Shown here piece after piece: positions 51,842 through 59,382 of a stretch of 64,000 nt of DNA. Below the pieces are notes generated by a model, which worked only from the letters and a program-made list of their open reading frames with translations, had not been told where the DNA came from and did not search any database. The stretch comes from a virus. The stretch is from IMG/VR virus record IMGVR_UViG_3300043675_000007, positions 1-64,000 of that record, one strand, 5' to 3'. How positions within the stretch are numbered: position 1 is the first letter of the stretch; each line of letters begins with the position of its first letter. A program made the position numbers and the translations under genes.

Positions 51842-52260
51842 GCTCGGTGGTTCGCTTCTATCTCGGCGCCATGCCATTTGCTGAGTACGTGACGGATGGC
51901 TTGCCGCTGCGCGGAGAATACGTGAGGTTCGCGCCAGATGGGCCCGCATACCTGATCGAAGCCATCGTGTGCCATTACGACAAACGCGGCTCTATACCCC
52001 GCGCCGATGTCGCCCTGTCGGAACAGAATCCGGGCGGCATCCAGCCTTTCCCACAAATCACCAGGGCGCCGAAGCAATTCGTGCCCATCGAATCGATCGA
52101 GCCACCACCAGAGGAAATTCAACATGCAGAAGCTGTCAATAACAAAAAGGGCCGGCAACATCGGGGGGTCGATCGTCAATCGAACCCAGATGCACGGGAA
52201 GAAGGAAAAGGTGCCGGCGATATCGCTCCCGGTGCTGGGGATCATCCTCACCGAGGATGA
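51838..52260 (+). CDS. Small phage protein with a 137-bp overlap into the next gene
   Basis: 140 residues from ATG at 51838 (ATGA overlap with the exonuclease stop). PFAEYVTDGLPLRGEYVRFA, DKRGSIPRADVALSEQNPGG look real. After about residue 95 the frame runs out of register inside the next gene with low-complexity Glu/Gly/Arg, suggesting a lost stop or a degenerate end. Confidence 0.5.
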   Translation: MSSVVRFYLGAMPFAEYVTDGLPLRGEYVRFAPDGPAYLIEAIVCHYDKRGSIPRADVALSEQNPGGIQPFPQITRAPKQFVPIESIEPPPEEIQHAEAVNNKKGRQHRGVDRQSNPDAREEGKGAGDIAPGAGDHPHRG

Positions 52261-52795
52261 GTTCTGCGCGATCATGCAGGACCCGAGCGCCTACAGCTGC
52301 TACTTCACGAACGAGCGCTCAAGGGTGTGGGAGCCGCGCTTCCCAGGGATCGAGCCCATCACGCTCTCGGACAAGTTCGAAGGGGCGCGCGCAACCATCA
52401 AAATTGAGGACTCGGTTGAGCCCTTGGTTCTGAAACCGGCGACGATCGGCGGTATCGTGATCGTGTGCATGGGCGCACAGCCGATCATGAAGTGCATGGT
52501 ATCGGGCGTGCCGGACGTGCATTTGCAGACCCTCACCTTTCTTAACAAGCGTTGCACGGTCTCAATCCTGAATGGCGCGCTGGATCGCAGCGAGAATCAG
52601 AACGACTTGGTGCTCGAGGGCGGCGGCCCGACGATCCATCCCCCTGAAAATGACGACGATGACGGGGATGGTCCTACCGGGGCGCAAGTTGACCAGGACG
52701 AGGCGGAGGCGACCGCATCAGCCATGGGCCGGCAGATTGGCAACAGCGATCTTAAAGCCGCTGCGAAGAAGAAACGCGCTGCGAAGGCGCGGTAG
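52124..52795 (+). CDS. Conserved phage protein of early-right operon
   Basis: 223 residues from ATG at 52124 with GAGGAA upstream. Beta-rich: KVPAISLPVLGIILTEDEFC, LVLKPATIGGIVIVCMGAQ, VSGVPDVHLQTLTFLNKR, then an acidic DDDDGDGPTGAQVDQDEAEA and a basic KKKRAAKAR end. Function not recognised. Last gene before the convergent terminator. Confidence 0.65.
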   Translation: MQKLSITKRAGNIGGSIVNRTQMHGKKEKVPAISLPVLGIILTEDEFCAIMQDPSAYSCYFTNERSRVWEPRFPGIEPITLSDKFEGARATIKIEDSVEPLVLKPATIGGIVIVCMGAQPIMKCMVSGVPDVHLQTLTFLNKRCTVSILNGALDRSENQNDLVLEGGGPTIHPPENDDDDGDGPTGAQVDQDEAEATASAMGRQIGNSDLKAAAKKKRAAKAR

Positions 52796-52806
52796 TCCCA
52801 AAAGAA

Positions 52807-52839
52807 AAAGGCCCGGGGAGTTCAAAGTCCCGGGCCTTT
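52807..52839. terminator. Convergent bidirectional terminator
   Basis: AAAGGCCCGGG (52807-52817) pairs with CCCGGGCCTTT (52829-52839), an 11-bp stem with an 11-base loop. The minus strand continues with TTTTCTTTT and the plus strand has a short pyrimidine run. It lies between the convergent plus operon and the minus gene at 52905-53426. Confidence 0.75.
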
Positions 52840-52904
52840 CTCAAATCATCCTTGATGGCATCGTCGAACAACGTCTGGCGTGAGGCCAGACTACCGGCTT
52901 TGCC

Positions 52905-53426
52905 TTACTGCGTAAAGGTTCCGACCAAGGTACCGGCAGAAGGCGCGGCGAGCGGTGGCGGGGGAGCCGCAGCGGCCACGACGTCGTTGGACGGTGCACC
53001 GGCAGTACCGGCCGTGTCCGTGACGAAGAAGGTGTAATCATCGCCCACCGCCGCGTTCGTATCCGCGAACAGCAGGTCGGAGGGCTGCAGGCCGGCGCCC
53101 GGGGAAGCGGCATTGTTGACTTGGAGGACCTGGAGCGCAGATCCGCCGGCCGGGACCTTCTGGAAGGTGATCGAGGCGATGGCGGCGGCCACCAAGGCCG
53201 AGCCGTCGACGCGGGTGGTTGGCGGGGTCGCCGAAAGAGCCATTTGTGACATGTTGGAGTCTCCTGAAAGGGTGAATATGCCGGTCAGCGTGCCGGCCGC
53301 TGGTGCTGCTTCGTGGTGGTGGTGGGGGTGCAGGAGCTTCTTAATCTCATGCACCACGTTGCGCTCGAGGCGCTCGAAGAGTCTCTCCAACACACGGATA
53401 AATTCGCGTTCATTCATGCCGGGCAA
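52905..53426 (-). CDS. Virion-type small protein, probable fusion of two related units
   Basis: 173 residues. The first part (NEREFIRVLERLFERLERNV, then HPHHHHEAAPAAGTLTGIFT) joins in frame to an internal ATG at 53252 with an excellent AGGAG (8 bp spacing); that shorter product is 115 residues and ends PSAGTLVGTFTQ. Both ends carry the same AGTLxGxFT motif, so an upstream unit that once ended after GIFT may have lost its stop. Beta-sandwich-like body (VPAGGSALQVLQVNNAASPG, VGDDYTFFVTDTAG) suits a virion surface protein. Confidence 0.55.
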   Translation of the reverse strand: MPGMNEREFIRVLERLFERLERNVVHEIKKLLHPHHHHEAAPAAGTLTGIFTLSGDSNMSQMALSATPPTTRVDGSALVAAAIASITFQKVPAGGSALQVLQVNNAASPGAGLQPSDLLFADTNAAVGDDYTFFVTDTAGTAGAPSNDVVAAAAPPPPLAAPSAGTLVGTFTQ

Positions 53427-53499
53427 ACTGTACTTTGTTCCGCGAGGCTGCGCACCTATTTCCTATCAACTAGTCGGTTGCTGGTAGGTCTTAGTCTGA

Positions 53500-53514
53500 T
53501 GCCAGTGATTGGCA
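53500..53514. promoter_or_regulatory. Dyad element e: TGCCAG-TGA-TTGGCA
   Basis: One mismatch in the right arm. 74 bp upstream of the minus gene at 53426 and 23 bp before the plus-strand ATG at 53537. Related to sites a-d and f. Confidence 0.5.
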
Positions 53515-53536
53515 AGTTGCAGTACTATCCCGCCCC

Positions 53537-53770
53537 ATGAGCCGCCTCACCGACTATCGCTTCGAGCTGCAGCACAATGGCTATGTGCTCGGGCATGTGT
53601 GCGCGGGGGGCACGGAGATTTCCGAGGCCTGCAACGATGAGGCGATCTACTGGTTCGGGCTGCGCGCCCTCACCCGCGTGACCGCGCGAGCGCGGGCCTT
53701 AAGCGTACCGTTTGCGGGGAGCGCGCTTCCACGCCCACGGGGAAATTTCGTCCCGCTCATCGTCCGGTAG
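53537..53770 (+). CDS. Possible small plus-strand protein overlapping the 3' end of terL
   Basis: 77 residues: DYRFELQHNGYVLGHVCAGG and EACNDEAIYWFGLRALTRVT look protein-like, but there is no clear ribosome binding site, and the last third is antisense to terL. Could instead be an incidental ORF. Confidence 0.35.
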   Translation: MSRLTDYRFELQHNGYVLGHVCAGGTEISEACNDEAIYWFGLRALTRVTARARALSVPFAGSALPRPRGNFVPLIVR

Positions 53771-55369
53771 CTGCAAGTCGTGGTAGCGGCGCATGTACAT
53801 CCAGGCCATGACCAAGGTTGAGACGTAATCGTCATGATCACCATTTGGGAACTTCGAGGCTTCTTCGATGACCTTGTACGCGAAGGGGCGCGGCGGGTAG
53901 AAGATGCACCCCTTCTCGAGCATAAGGCTGGCGGGGTGGGCTCGCGCGATGAGATCGCCCTGCTTGCCCGGCTTGCCACTGGAGCCTGCGAGGGTGACCG
54001 CTTTGATGGGCAATCGCTTGCGGCGCAGCTCCTGAATGAGAGAGTGACCCGAGGATTTCTTTTCCACCAAGATCCAGTCCGGTGCGAACTCGTTATTGGC
54101 CTCGATGGCAGCGGTCCGCAGGTCCGGATACGCCAGGCGCTCCTGCATCGCATCGAGCAGCATGGCGCACACGCGCCGCTGGCCGGCCACGGGACGCTTT
54201 AGCTCCTTATCCCAGTGCATCTCCTGGTGATCGAATAGGCCCCAGGTCGTGCGCGCCGAGTAGTCGTCCTCTTCCTCTTCCTCAAAGGCGGTATCCCAGA
54301 CCTGAATGATTTCGGAAAACCGGGGCATGGGACGTTCGGTATTGGGCGACATGCGCCATTCCGGCTGTATCCACGGGCGCCACCACTTGCGCTTCAAGAT
54401 CAATCCGCCCTCACCCGTGGGCGCCTGGTTTTGCTGTGCCTGCCAGCCGCGCTCGGACATGTTGGCCTTCTCGTGGTTGACCGTCTTGGCGCTCATGCGC
54501 TTTGGGTCAAGTACCTCGAGCTCCAACTTTCGCGGGTCGGTGAAGATTGGGCCGTCATCCAACAACGGGCCGTCCCCCTTATTCTTGAAGGTGATGCAGC
54601 GGGATCCGGGGTTGAACTCCTGCGGGATGATCAAGTGGCACCAGCGCTTGCCCTCGCGCTCGAGCACGTGGCCGAAGATGTCCATGTCGTGCGTGCGCTG
54701 CCCGACGTAGACTTTCTTCGCCGTGTCCGGATTATTGACGCGCGAGCGCCAGGCGTTGTCGTGCCAGGCAAGGGCGGAGTGGCGTACCGCGTCCGATTCG
54801 ATCTTCTTCGCATCGTGCGGGTCATCGAGGATCTGCGTCGTGCCGCCGACGCCGGTAATGCGCCCCTGCAAAGAGGCGGTCATGCGGTAGCCGCCCTTGC
54901 GGTTGCGGTACATGCCGACCTGGTTCTCATCATCAAAAAGCTCAATCTCGCCGGGCCACTGGCGCTGATACCACTCGGAGGTGATCAAGCGGCGCGAGAG
55001 AATCGCGGCATCATTGGCGAGCACCTGGTCAACGCCGGCGGTTAGGAACTGCTCGCCCGGGATGTGCAGCCAATGCCACGCGGGCCACAGCACCGAGACG
55101 ATCATCGTCTTTGACATGCGCGGCGGGATGTTCACCATCAGGAAGCGAATCTCGCCCAAGGACACGTAGGCCAAGTGGTCGCAAAAGGCGTCCATGTGCC
55201 AGTTCCAAATCGGCGCCTCGGGTAGTAACTGCGTCCAGGCGCGTTTGCAGAAGGTGGCGAGTGAGCGGCGTGCGGAGGCGGCCGCGAGCTCGGTGAACGA
55301 GGTGCGCAGCGCTTGGGGCGTAAGCTTGGGTGCGGGCTTTAGCTGATCGCCCGTCAAGAGGTTGTACAT
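53699..55369 (-). CDS. Terminase large subunit
   Basis: 556 residues. NIPPRMSKTMIVSVLWPAWH is the Walker A region (divergent, PPRMSKT) and GGTTQILDDPHDA Walker B. VWDTAFEEEEEDDYSA starts the nuclease domain; EKKSSGHSLIQELRRKRLPI and PNGDHDDYVSTLVMAWMYM complete the acidic cluster. It converts ATP hydrolysis into DNA packaging through the portal and cuts the concatemer. ATG at 55369 has a GGAAGG site upstream. Confidence 0.9.
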   Translation of the reverse strand: MYNLLTGDQLKPAPKLTPQALRTSFTELAAASARRSLATFCKRAWTQLLPEAPIWNWHMDAFCDHLAYVSLGEIRFLMVNIPPRMSKTMIVSVLWPAWHWLHIPGEQFLTAGVDQVLANDAAILSRRLITSEWYQRQWPGEIELFDDENQVGMYRNRKGGYRMTASLQGRITGVGGTTQILDDPHDAKKIESDAVRHSALAWHDNAWRSRVNNPDTAKKVYVGQRTHDMDIFGHVLEREGKRWCHLIIPQEFNPGSRCITFKNKGDGPLLDDGPIFTDPRKLELEVLDPKRMSAKTVNHEKANMSERGWQAQQNQAPTGEGGLILKRKWWRPWIQPEWRMSPNTERPMPRFSEIIQVWDTAFEEEEEDDYSARTTWGLFDHQEMHWDKELKRPVAGQRRVCAMLLDAMQERLAYPDLRTAAIEANNEFAPDWILVEKKSSGHSLIQELRRKRLPIKAVTLAGSSGKPGKQGDLIARAHPASLMLEKGCIFYPPRPFAYKVIEEASKFPNGDHDDYVSTLVMAWMYMRRYHDLQLPDDERDEISPWAWKRAPRKRYA

Positions 55370-55399
55370 CTCAGGCCTTCCCGCCTGGCGGTTTTTTAT

Positions 55400-55633
55400 T
55401 TAGGCCACGTGGATGCGGATCCGCACACCGGCGTCTTTCGCCAAACGAAAGAGCCACCCAATGGAGAATTGATCGTGCCTGGCACTGCGCAACCTAGAAA
55501 GCCTGGTAAAGCCGACATTGGCGTGGTCGGCCGCTTCCTCGAGCGTGCGAAAGCGTGCGCGGAGGTCCTGATCGATTACCTGCATGATGGCGAGCTTGAA
55601 TTTCGCCTCATCCGATAATTCGGCTTCTTCCAA
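55400..55633 (-). CDS. Small XRE/HigA-like HTH protein
   Basis: 77 residues. FRTLEEAADHANVGFTRLSR contains an HTH, and FSIGWLFRLAKDAGVRIRIH is the typical ending of HigA-type XRE proteins. Placed between terS-proximal and terL genes; could regulate late genes or be an antitoxin-like element. No partner toxin nearby. Confidence 0.6.
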   Translation of the reverse strand: MEEAELSDEAKFKLAIMQVIDQDLRARFRTLEEAADHANVGFTRLSRLRSARHDQFSIGWLFRLAKDAGVRIRIHVA

Positions 55634-55638
55634 CGCGG

Positions 55639-55971
55639 CTACTCGTTATCGCCGCTGCCGGCCGCCTTATCGACCGTGTCCATGATTTGCTGCTCGCGCA
55701 TCCGTCCGCCGATGCCGGAAACACTGGTCGATTGCGAGGGGGCGGCTTTGGCGGCGGCCGCCGGCGCCGGATCAGAGGCGGAAGCGGGCCCGAAGGCCGA
55801 TTGGGTGGGAGGGGAGACGGTGCGGCGTGGGCCCTGGCGATTGCCGTCCGAGTCGCGCGCATCTCCTTCGGAGGGCACCGCGTGCTGCGGTCCGCGGTTC
55901 ACGACGTTCTGCATGCCGGGCTTGTGCGCCGGCGTCGACATCTCTTTGGCGTAATCCGTTGTGTCTGACAT
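55639..55971 (-). CDS. Ala/Pro/Ser-rich disordered protein
   Basis: 110 residues, predicted disordered (PSEGDARDSDGNRQGPRRTV). First gene downstream of dyad element f (66 bp). Function unknown. Confidence 0.55.
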   Translation of the reverse strand: MSDTTDYAKEMSTPAHKPGMQNVVNRGPQHAVPSEGDARDSDGNRQGPRRTVSPPTQSAFGPASASDPAPAAAAKAAPSQSTSVSGIGGRMREQQIMDTVDKAAGSGDNE

Positions 55972-56031
55972 AGCGACTCCCTGGCTTGTAAGGGCTGCAA
56001 ATATGTCACATGCGCGCGTGTAGTCAATGTC

Positions 56032-56853
56032 CTACTTGCCAGTCTCCGGCATCAAGACCCCGCCGGGTACCTTGGTGGCTTCCTCGTATTCCTCTTTCGT
56101 GAAGCCCAACTGCTGCGCAAACTCAGGTCCGACGAGTGGCATCAGGTCTTGCGTGAGGGCGAGAATCTTGGAGGTGGGGACATCATCTAAGTGCAAATGC
56201 GCATGCAGGTGGCGGTGCTGGTGGTTCTCCCAGATGATCTTTTCCAAGAACATGCCGAGTTGCCGGCCCATGCTGGAAAGATACTGATGCTGCTCGCGCG
56301 GATCCGGTAGACGGTATTGCAGCACCCCGCCGACGGAACCGGTGACATGCACGGTGGCCAGCTGCTCGCGGGTGAGCTCGTGGATGGGTTTCCAGCGCGT
56401 GGCGTGCACCGGCTTGCCTTCCCAGGTGAGCACTTCCTCGCTCTCCACTTCCGCGCCGCTCTTCGCATCCTTCTTTCGCACCGTGCGGGTCATCGGCGTC
56501 TCTGAGCGCTCGATAAAGTCCTGCGGGTTGAAGAGCGCCTTGCGTGCCATCGTTTGCAGCACATCGGCCTGTTCGACATCGAGGCTCTTGGCCACTTCCC
56601 GGCTCTTAGCCTCCCGCAAGGGGCGTAGGTACTCCGCAAAGCGCTCGAGCTTGGCTAGGGCCCGGGTGCCGGCTTTGCGCCCGCCCTTGAAGCCTGCCTC
56701 CTTGTACGCGCGCGGGGTATCGAAGTGTTCGAGCCAGCGGGCGCAGAAGACCTTGTCCGATTCTCTGATCGGGAAGTGGTGGGAGGATAGGGGGCGCTTG
56801 ACGGCTTTCTTTTTTACCGGGGCGCTGTTTTTCGCTCGGCCTTTTCCCGCCAC
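56032..56853 (-). CDS. Terminase small subunit
   Basis: 273 residues. DKVFCARWLEHFDTPRAYKE and AGFKGGRKAGTRALAKLERF form the DNA-binding HTH of TerS; EQADVLQTMARKALFNPQDF follows, as in Terminase_2-type proteins. The C-terminus is Glu-rich. Basic N-terminus (KGRAKNSAPVKKKAVKRP). It recognises pac DNA and modulates TerL. The gene is separated from terL by two small genes. Confidence 0.75.
   Translation of the reverse strand: MAGKGRAKNSAPVKKKAVKRPLSSHHFPIRESDKVFCARWLEHFDTPRAYKEAGFKGGRKAGTRALAKLERFAEYLRPLREAKSREVAKSLDVEQADVLQTMARKALFNPQDFIERSETPMTRTVRKKDAKSGAEVESEEVLTWEGKPVHATRWKPIHELTREQLATVHVTGSVGGVLQYRLPDPREQHQYLSSMGRQLGMFLEKIIWENHQHRHLHAHLHLDDVPTSKILALTQDLMPLVGPEFAQQLGFTKEEYEEATKVPGGVLMPETGK
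56037..56051. promoter_or_regulatory. Dyad element f (imperfect): TGCCAG-TCT-CCGGCA
   Basis: Lies over the last codons of terS. One arm mismatch; orientation of the flanks is opposite to elements a-e, which would not matter for a dyad. 66 bp upstream of the gene at 55971. Weakest of the six. Confidence 0.35.
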
Positions 56854-57062
56854 GCTTTACTCCTCGCTTGCACCGTGTAGCCGTGGGCGGTGGGCACGAA
56901 CACCACCGTGCCGTAGTCCACCAGTTCGATCCCCTTGATCTCGAGGGCCATGCGCAACGAATCCTCCACACTGTACGCGGTCGCCATGCAGCGCCGGCCC
57001 TGTGCCGCGTTCAACTTGACGTCGAGTTCCTCGAGAAAGAGTAGGTCCATCACCAGTCTCAC
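56814..57062 (-). CDS. Small protein overlapping terS start
   Basis: 82 residues from a GTG at 57062 (GTGA overlap). LFLEELDVKLNAAQGRR, MALEIKGIELVDYGTVVFVP. Overlaps terS by 40 bp. Unknown. Confidence 0.5.
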   Translation of the reverse strand: MRLVMDLLFLEELDVKLNAAQGRRCMATAYSVEDSLRMALEIKGIELVDYGTVVFVPTAHGYTVQARSKAWREKAERKTAPR

Positions 57063-57175
57063 TTGCTACATGCCCATGGTTTGATTGCCATCCAGACAGA
57101 ACTGACTGCGCTCATCGTAATCACGAAGAAGGTCAACAGCAGCGCGAGGATCAGGGCGTCGCGTATGACTTTCAT
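57059..57175 (-). CDS. Very small membrane protein
   Basis: 38 residues: IRDALILALLLTFFVITMSA is one TM helix, then VWMAIKPWACSK. ATGA/GTGA overlaps on both ends. Could be a small holin-like or regulatory protein. Confidence 0.55.
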   Translation of the reverse strand: MKVIRDALILALLLTFFVITMSAVSSVWMAIKPWACSK

Positions 57176-57924
57176 GAGCGCAGCTTTTTGACTTTCTTCA
57201 CGAGCTGGATCTTGATGCCGTACAGGTGCTCGGCCATCTTGATCTTATTTTTCGACTCCCGGGTGTGGAAGCCCTTGGTGTCGATGTAGCGAACCACCCA
57301 TAGCCGCTCACCAGTCAGGCGCTCGACGTCCAAGCCGAATTCGGTATAGGTCACGAAGTCCACCCGCAGGATGACCCCGCCCGGCAGATGTATCGGCACC
57401 TGGCGCAGGTAGTAGCTTATTTCGTTGGCCTTGCGCAGGAATTCAAGCTGGCTGTAGTAGTCCGCCTCGAGGATGGAGTCGAACCGGATGCCATCGCGCA
57501 CGCGCTTGGTGTTCTTGTACTTGCCGTTGCGCGCCGCGGCCGCGCTGGCATCCAGGTTCTTCAGGAACTTGTTGTCGATCGACCGAACGTGCGCCGGCGT
57601 GGTGAGCGGGTTATTCGGCCGCTGCGGGTTAGCGATCGCCCTCACCTTCCTGCTCGAAGGCGCGGCGCGAATGTGGGCCTCCGTCGCGCTCATCACGCGC
57701 TTGGCCTTGCGCTTCTTCGCCGGCTCCATGCGCCGCTTGGTTTCCTTGACCGCGGAACGCGCGGCGAGCTCCGCCGGCGTCGCCGGGACAGGGTCCCCGT
57801 TCATGTCGACTGCGTTGCCGGTGCTGTTGGCGATGACCTGTAGCGTCGCCTTGGGCAATCCTCGGCCGCTGTTCTTCTTGAAGTTGGTGAGGTCCTCTTC
57901 GGACCAGCGCAGACCTGCGGTCAT
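57172..57924 (-). CDS. DUF1064-type nuclease with N-terminal basic region
   Basis: 250 residues. FDSILEADYYSQLEFLRKAN, YLRQVPIHLPGGVILRVDFV and VVRYIDTKGFHTRESKNKIK contain the E...D...K-type residues of the PD-(D/E)xK fold found in DUF1064 phage proteins, often resolvase-like. The N-terminal half is Lys/Arg-rich. A role in DNA recombination, packaging or degradation is inferred. Confidence 0.75.
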   Translation of the reverse strand: MTAGLRWSEEDLTNFKKNSGRGLPKATLQVIANSTGNAVDMNGDPVPATPAELAARSAVKETKRRMEPAKKRKAKRVMSATEAHIRAAPSSRKVRAIANPQRPNNPLTTPAHVRSIDNKFLKNLDASAAAARNGKYKNTKRVRDGIRFDSILEADYYSQLEFLRKANEISYYLRQVPIHLPGGVILRVDFVTYTEFGLDVERLTGERLWVVRYIDTKGFHTRESKNKIKMAEHLYGIKIQLVKKVKKLRS

Positions 57925-58187
57925 GAATCTACCCTCCTGAGCTCTTTGGGGATTTTGTGGCCGTAGCGATCCTGGAGGATGCGCCGCGTGGTCATGGTCA
58001 AGTCGCGCCGGCAGTAGTCGTCCGCGACTTTAAGCCACTCGGTGATCAAATGGGGGTCAAGAGGCTTTGCACAGCGGGCCCGATCGGCCGCGATCAGACG
58101 GAGGGCGAGCTTGTCCCCTTCTTGGGCGAGCCTGACGATGTGGCGCGCATTCACGCGCTGCCATTCGTGTGTCTGCGTGAAGTTCAC
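57921..58187 (-). CDS. Small protein of the terminase/lysis region
   Basis: 88 residues from GTG at 58187 (GTGA overlap). HEWQRVNARHIVRLAQEGDK, CRRDLTMTTRRILQDRYGHK. Helical. Unknown. Confidence 0.55.
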   Translation of the reverse strand: MNFTQTHEWQRVNARHIVRLAQEGDKLALRLIAADRARCAKPLDPHLITEWLKVADDYCRRDLTMTTRRILQDRYGHKIPKELRRVDS

Positions 58188-58375
58188 GCAGATGGCCGCG
58201 GCGGCTCGATTCCCCTGAGTTTGCGGATCACATCCGCTATGACCTTGTCGCGGTCTCTCAGGTTGTGGCCTGGGTTGATGACGAGATTACCGAGCGGGTG
58301 CAGGGTGTTCTGATTGCTGCACGCGGCCTGGTGAAACCCACCCTCGGCCACGTGACAGCACTGACACTTGTACAT
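58184..58375 (-). CDS. Small Cys-rich protein
   Basis: 63 residues from ATG at 58375. MYKCQCCHVAEGGFHQAACS is a zinc-binding start. Helical end. A longer frame upstream is low quality. Confidence 0.5.
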   Translation of the reverse strand: MYKCQCCHVAEGGFHQAACSNQNTLHPLGNLVINPGHNLRDRDKVIADVIRKLRGIEPPRPSA

Positions 58376-58386
58376 CCGCCGACTCT

Positions 58387-58572
58387 TTACCCGCCGGCGG
58401 CGGCGATGTCGGCATCCAACTGAGAATGCGCGATACCGTATTGGGCGAGCACCGCCTGGATGTCCGATTGCGAGACGGCGCCGCCGCTCGAGGCCTTCTG
58501 AAACAGGGCCATCACTTCGGGGGCGGCCTGGAGTAAGCCGGAGAGCAAGGCGAGAATCATGGCGGGGGTCAT
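58387..58572 (-). CDS. Small phage protein with hydrophobic N-terminus
   Basis: 61 residues. TPAMILALLSGLLQAAPEVM is a hydrophobic helix; SDIQAVLAQYGIAHSQLDAD follows. ATGA overlap with lipoprotein gene stop. Part of the lysis neighbourhood. Confidence 0.55.
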   Translation of the reverse strand: MTPAMILALLSGLLQAAPEVMALFQKASSGGAVSQSDIQAVLAQYGIAHSQLDADIAAAGG

Positions 58573-59030
58573 GTTTGCACCGTGGGGGGAGAGAGTTTAG
58601 CCGTGCACGCGGCAAATGTCGTTGGGGTCAAGGGCTTCGCGGTAAGACACGCCGATATTACTGCGACACTCCCCAGTGCGCTTGCGAGGTTCGCATTGGC
58701 GGTGGCCGTGTTGCCCAGCTGCGCGGCAGAATTCGCGGCATCGAGCACGATCTTGATGCTATCGGCTACCCCTTCCACCTTTCTGGCTTGAGCGGCGTTG
58801 ATCGCGCCCGCCTTTAGCGCCGTATCGGTTGCCGTCAGGACCAACGTATCCGCGGTAACCGCGCCGGTGTAGAGCGCTTCGAAGCTTTGCAGGGCGGTAG
58901 GCGGCGTCCCCGTCGTCGGTGTTGACTGGCATCCGCTAAGTCCCCCGAGTATCGCTGCCGACAGGGTTAATAGCAGCAGCAGGATCAGCATTGGGTGCAG
59001 GCGCGGGCTTAAGAGTGGCGATAGGTGCAT
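58569..59030 (-). CDS. Lipoprotein of the lysis cassette (possible outer spanin)
   Basis: 153 residues from an ATG at 59030 with GGAG six bases upstream. LILLLLLTLSAAILGGLSGC ends in a lipobox, so the mature protein is a lipid-anchored outer-membrane protein. The rest is a long Ala/Thr/Leu helix (LKAGAINAAQARKVEGVAD). Location after endolysin and holin-like genes suits an o-spanin, but it is longer than typical Rz1 proteins. Uncertain. Confidence 0.6.
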   Translation of the reverse strand: MHLSPLLSPRLHPMLILLLLLTLSAAILGGLSGCQSTPTTGTPPTALQSFEALYTGAVTADTLVLTATDTALKAGAINAAQARKVEGVADSIKIVLDAANSAAQLGNTATANANLASALGSVAVISACLTAKPLTPTTFAACTAKLSPPTVQT

Positions 59031-59382
59031 TGGCATCTCCAGTGGGTGAAGTGGGCCGAGCGATGGACGGCACGGTGCCGGCCGGTGCATTGACTGGTGA
59101 GGTAACGGTGGTCTTCGAACCATCGGGCGCGGTGTGGGACTGCGTCACCATGTTGGATGAGTCCGGGATGCCGTTCGTGCGCTGGCGCTGAAACCAGAAG
59201 TAAATGATGATGAGGCACGCGCCGGTCAGCCAGTTCATCGTGCTCGAGAAGTCTTTGGTTTGATCGGCGCTGAACTTGGCATAGCCGAGCTCGTAGCCGC
59301 CGATGATGAGGAAGGTGCCGAGGATAAAGAGCACCGAGAGCCCGATCTGCGCCCACGCCATCATTTTGTCGGTCGGGTTCAT
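58936..59382 (-). CDS. Holin-like membrane protein
   Basis: 148 residues. Two TM segments: IGLSVLFILGTFLIIGGYEL and WLTGACLIIIYFWFQ, then a basic hinge and a Pro/Ala/Asn-rich disordered tail. Immediately after the lysozyme gene. Class II holin topology, but a pinholin or antiholin is possible. Confidence 0.6.
   Translation of the reverse strand: MNPTDKMMAWAQIGLSVLFILGTFLIIGGYELGYAKFSADQTKDFSSTMNWLTGACLIIIYFWFQRQRTNGIPDSSNMVTQSHTAPDGSKTTVTSPVNAPAGTVPSIARPTSPTGDANAPIATLKPAPAPNADPAAAINPVGSDTRGT

Noticed and set aside
55378-55405. Short CCGC/GCGG hairpin with T tract on the plus strand near the terL start
   Set aside because: Stem of only four bases, in a region with no convincing plus-strand gene.
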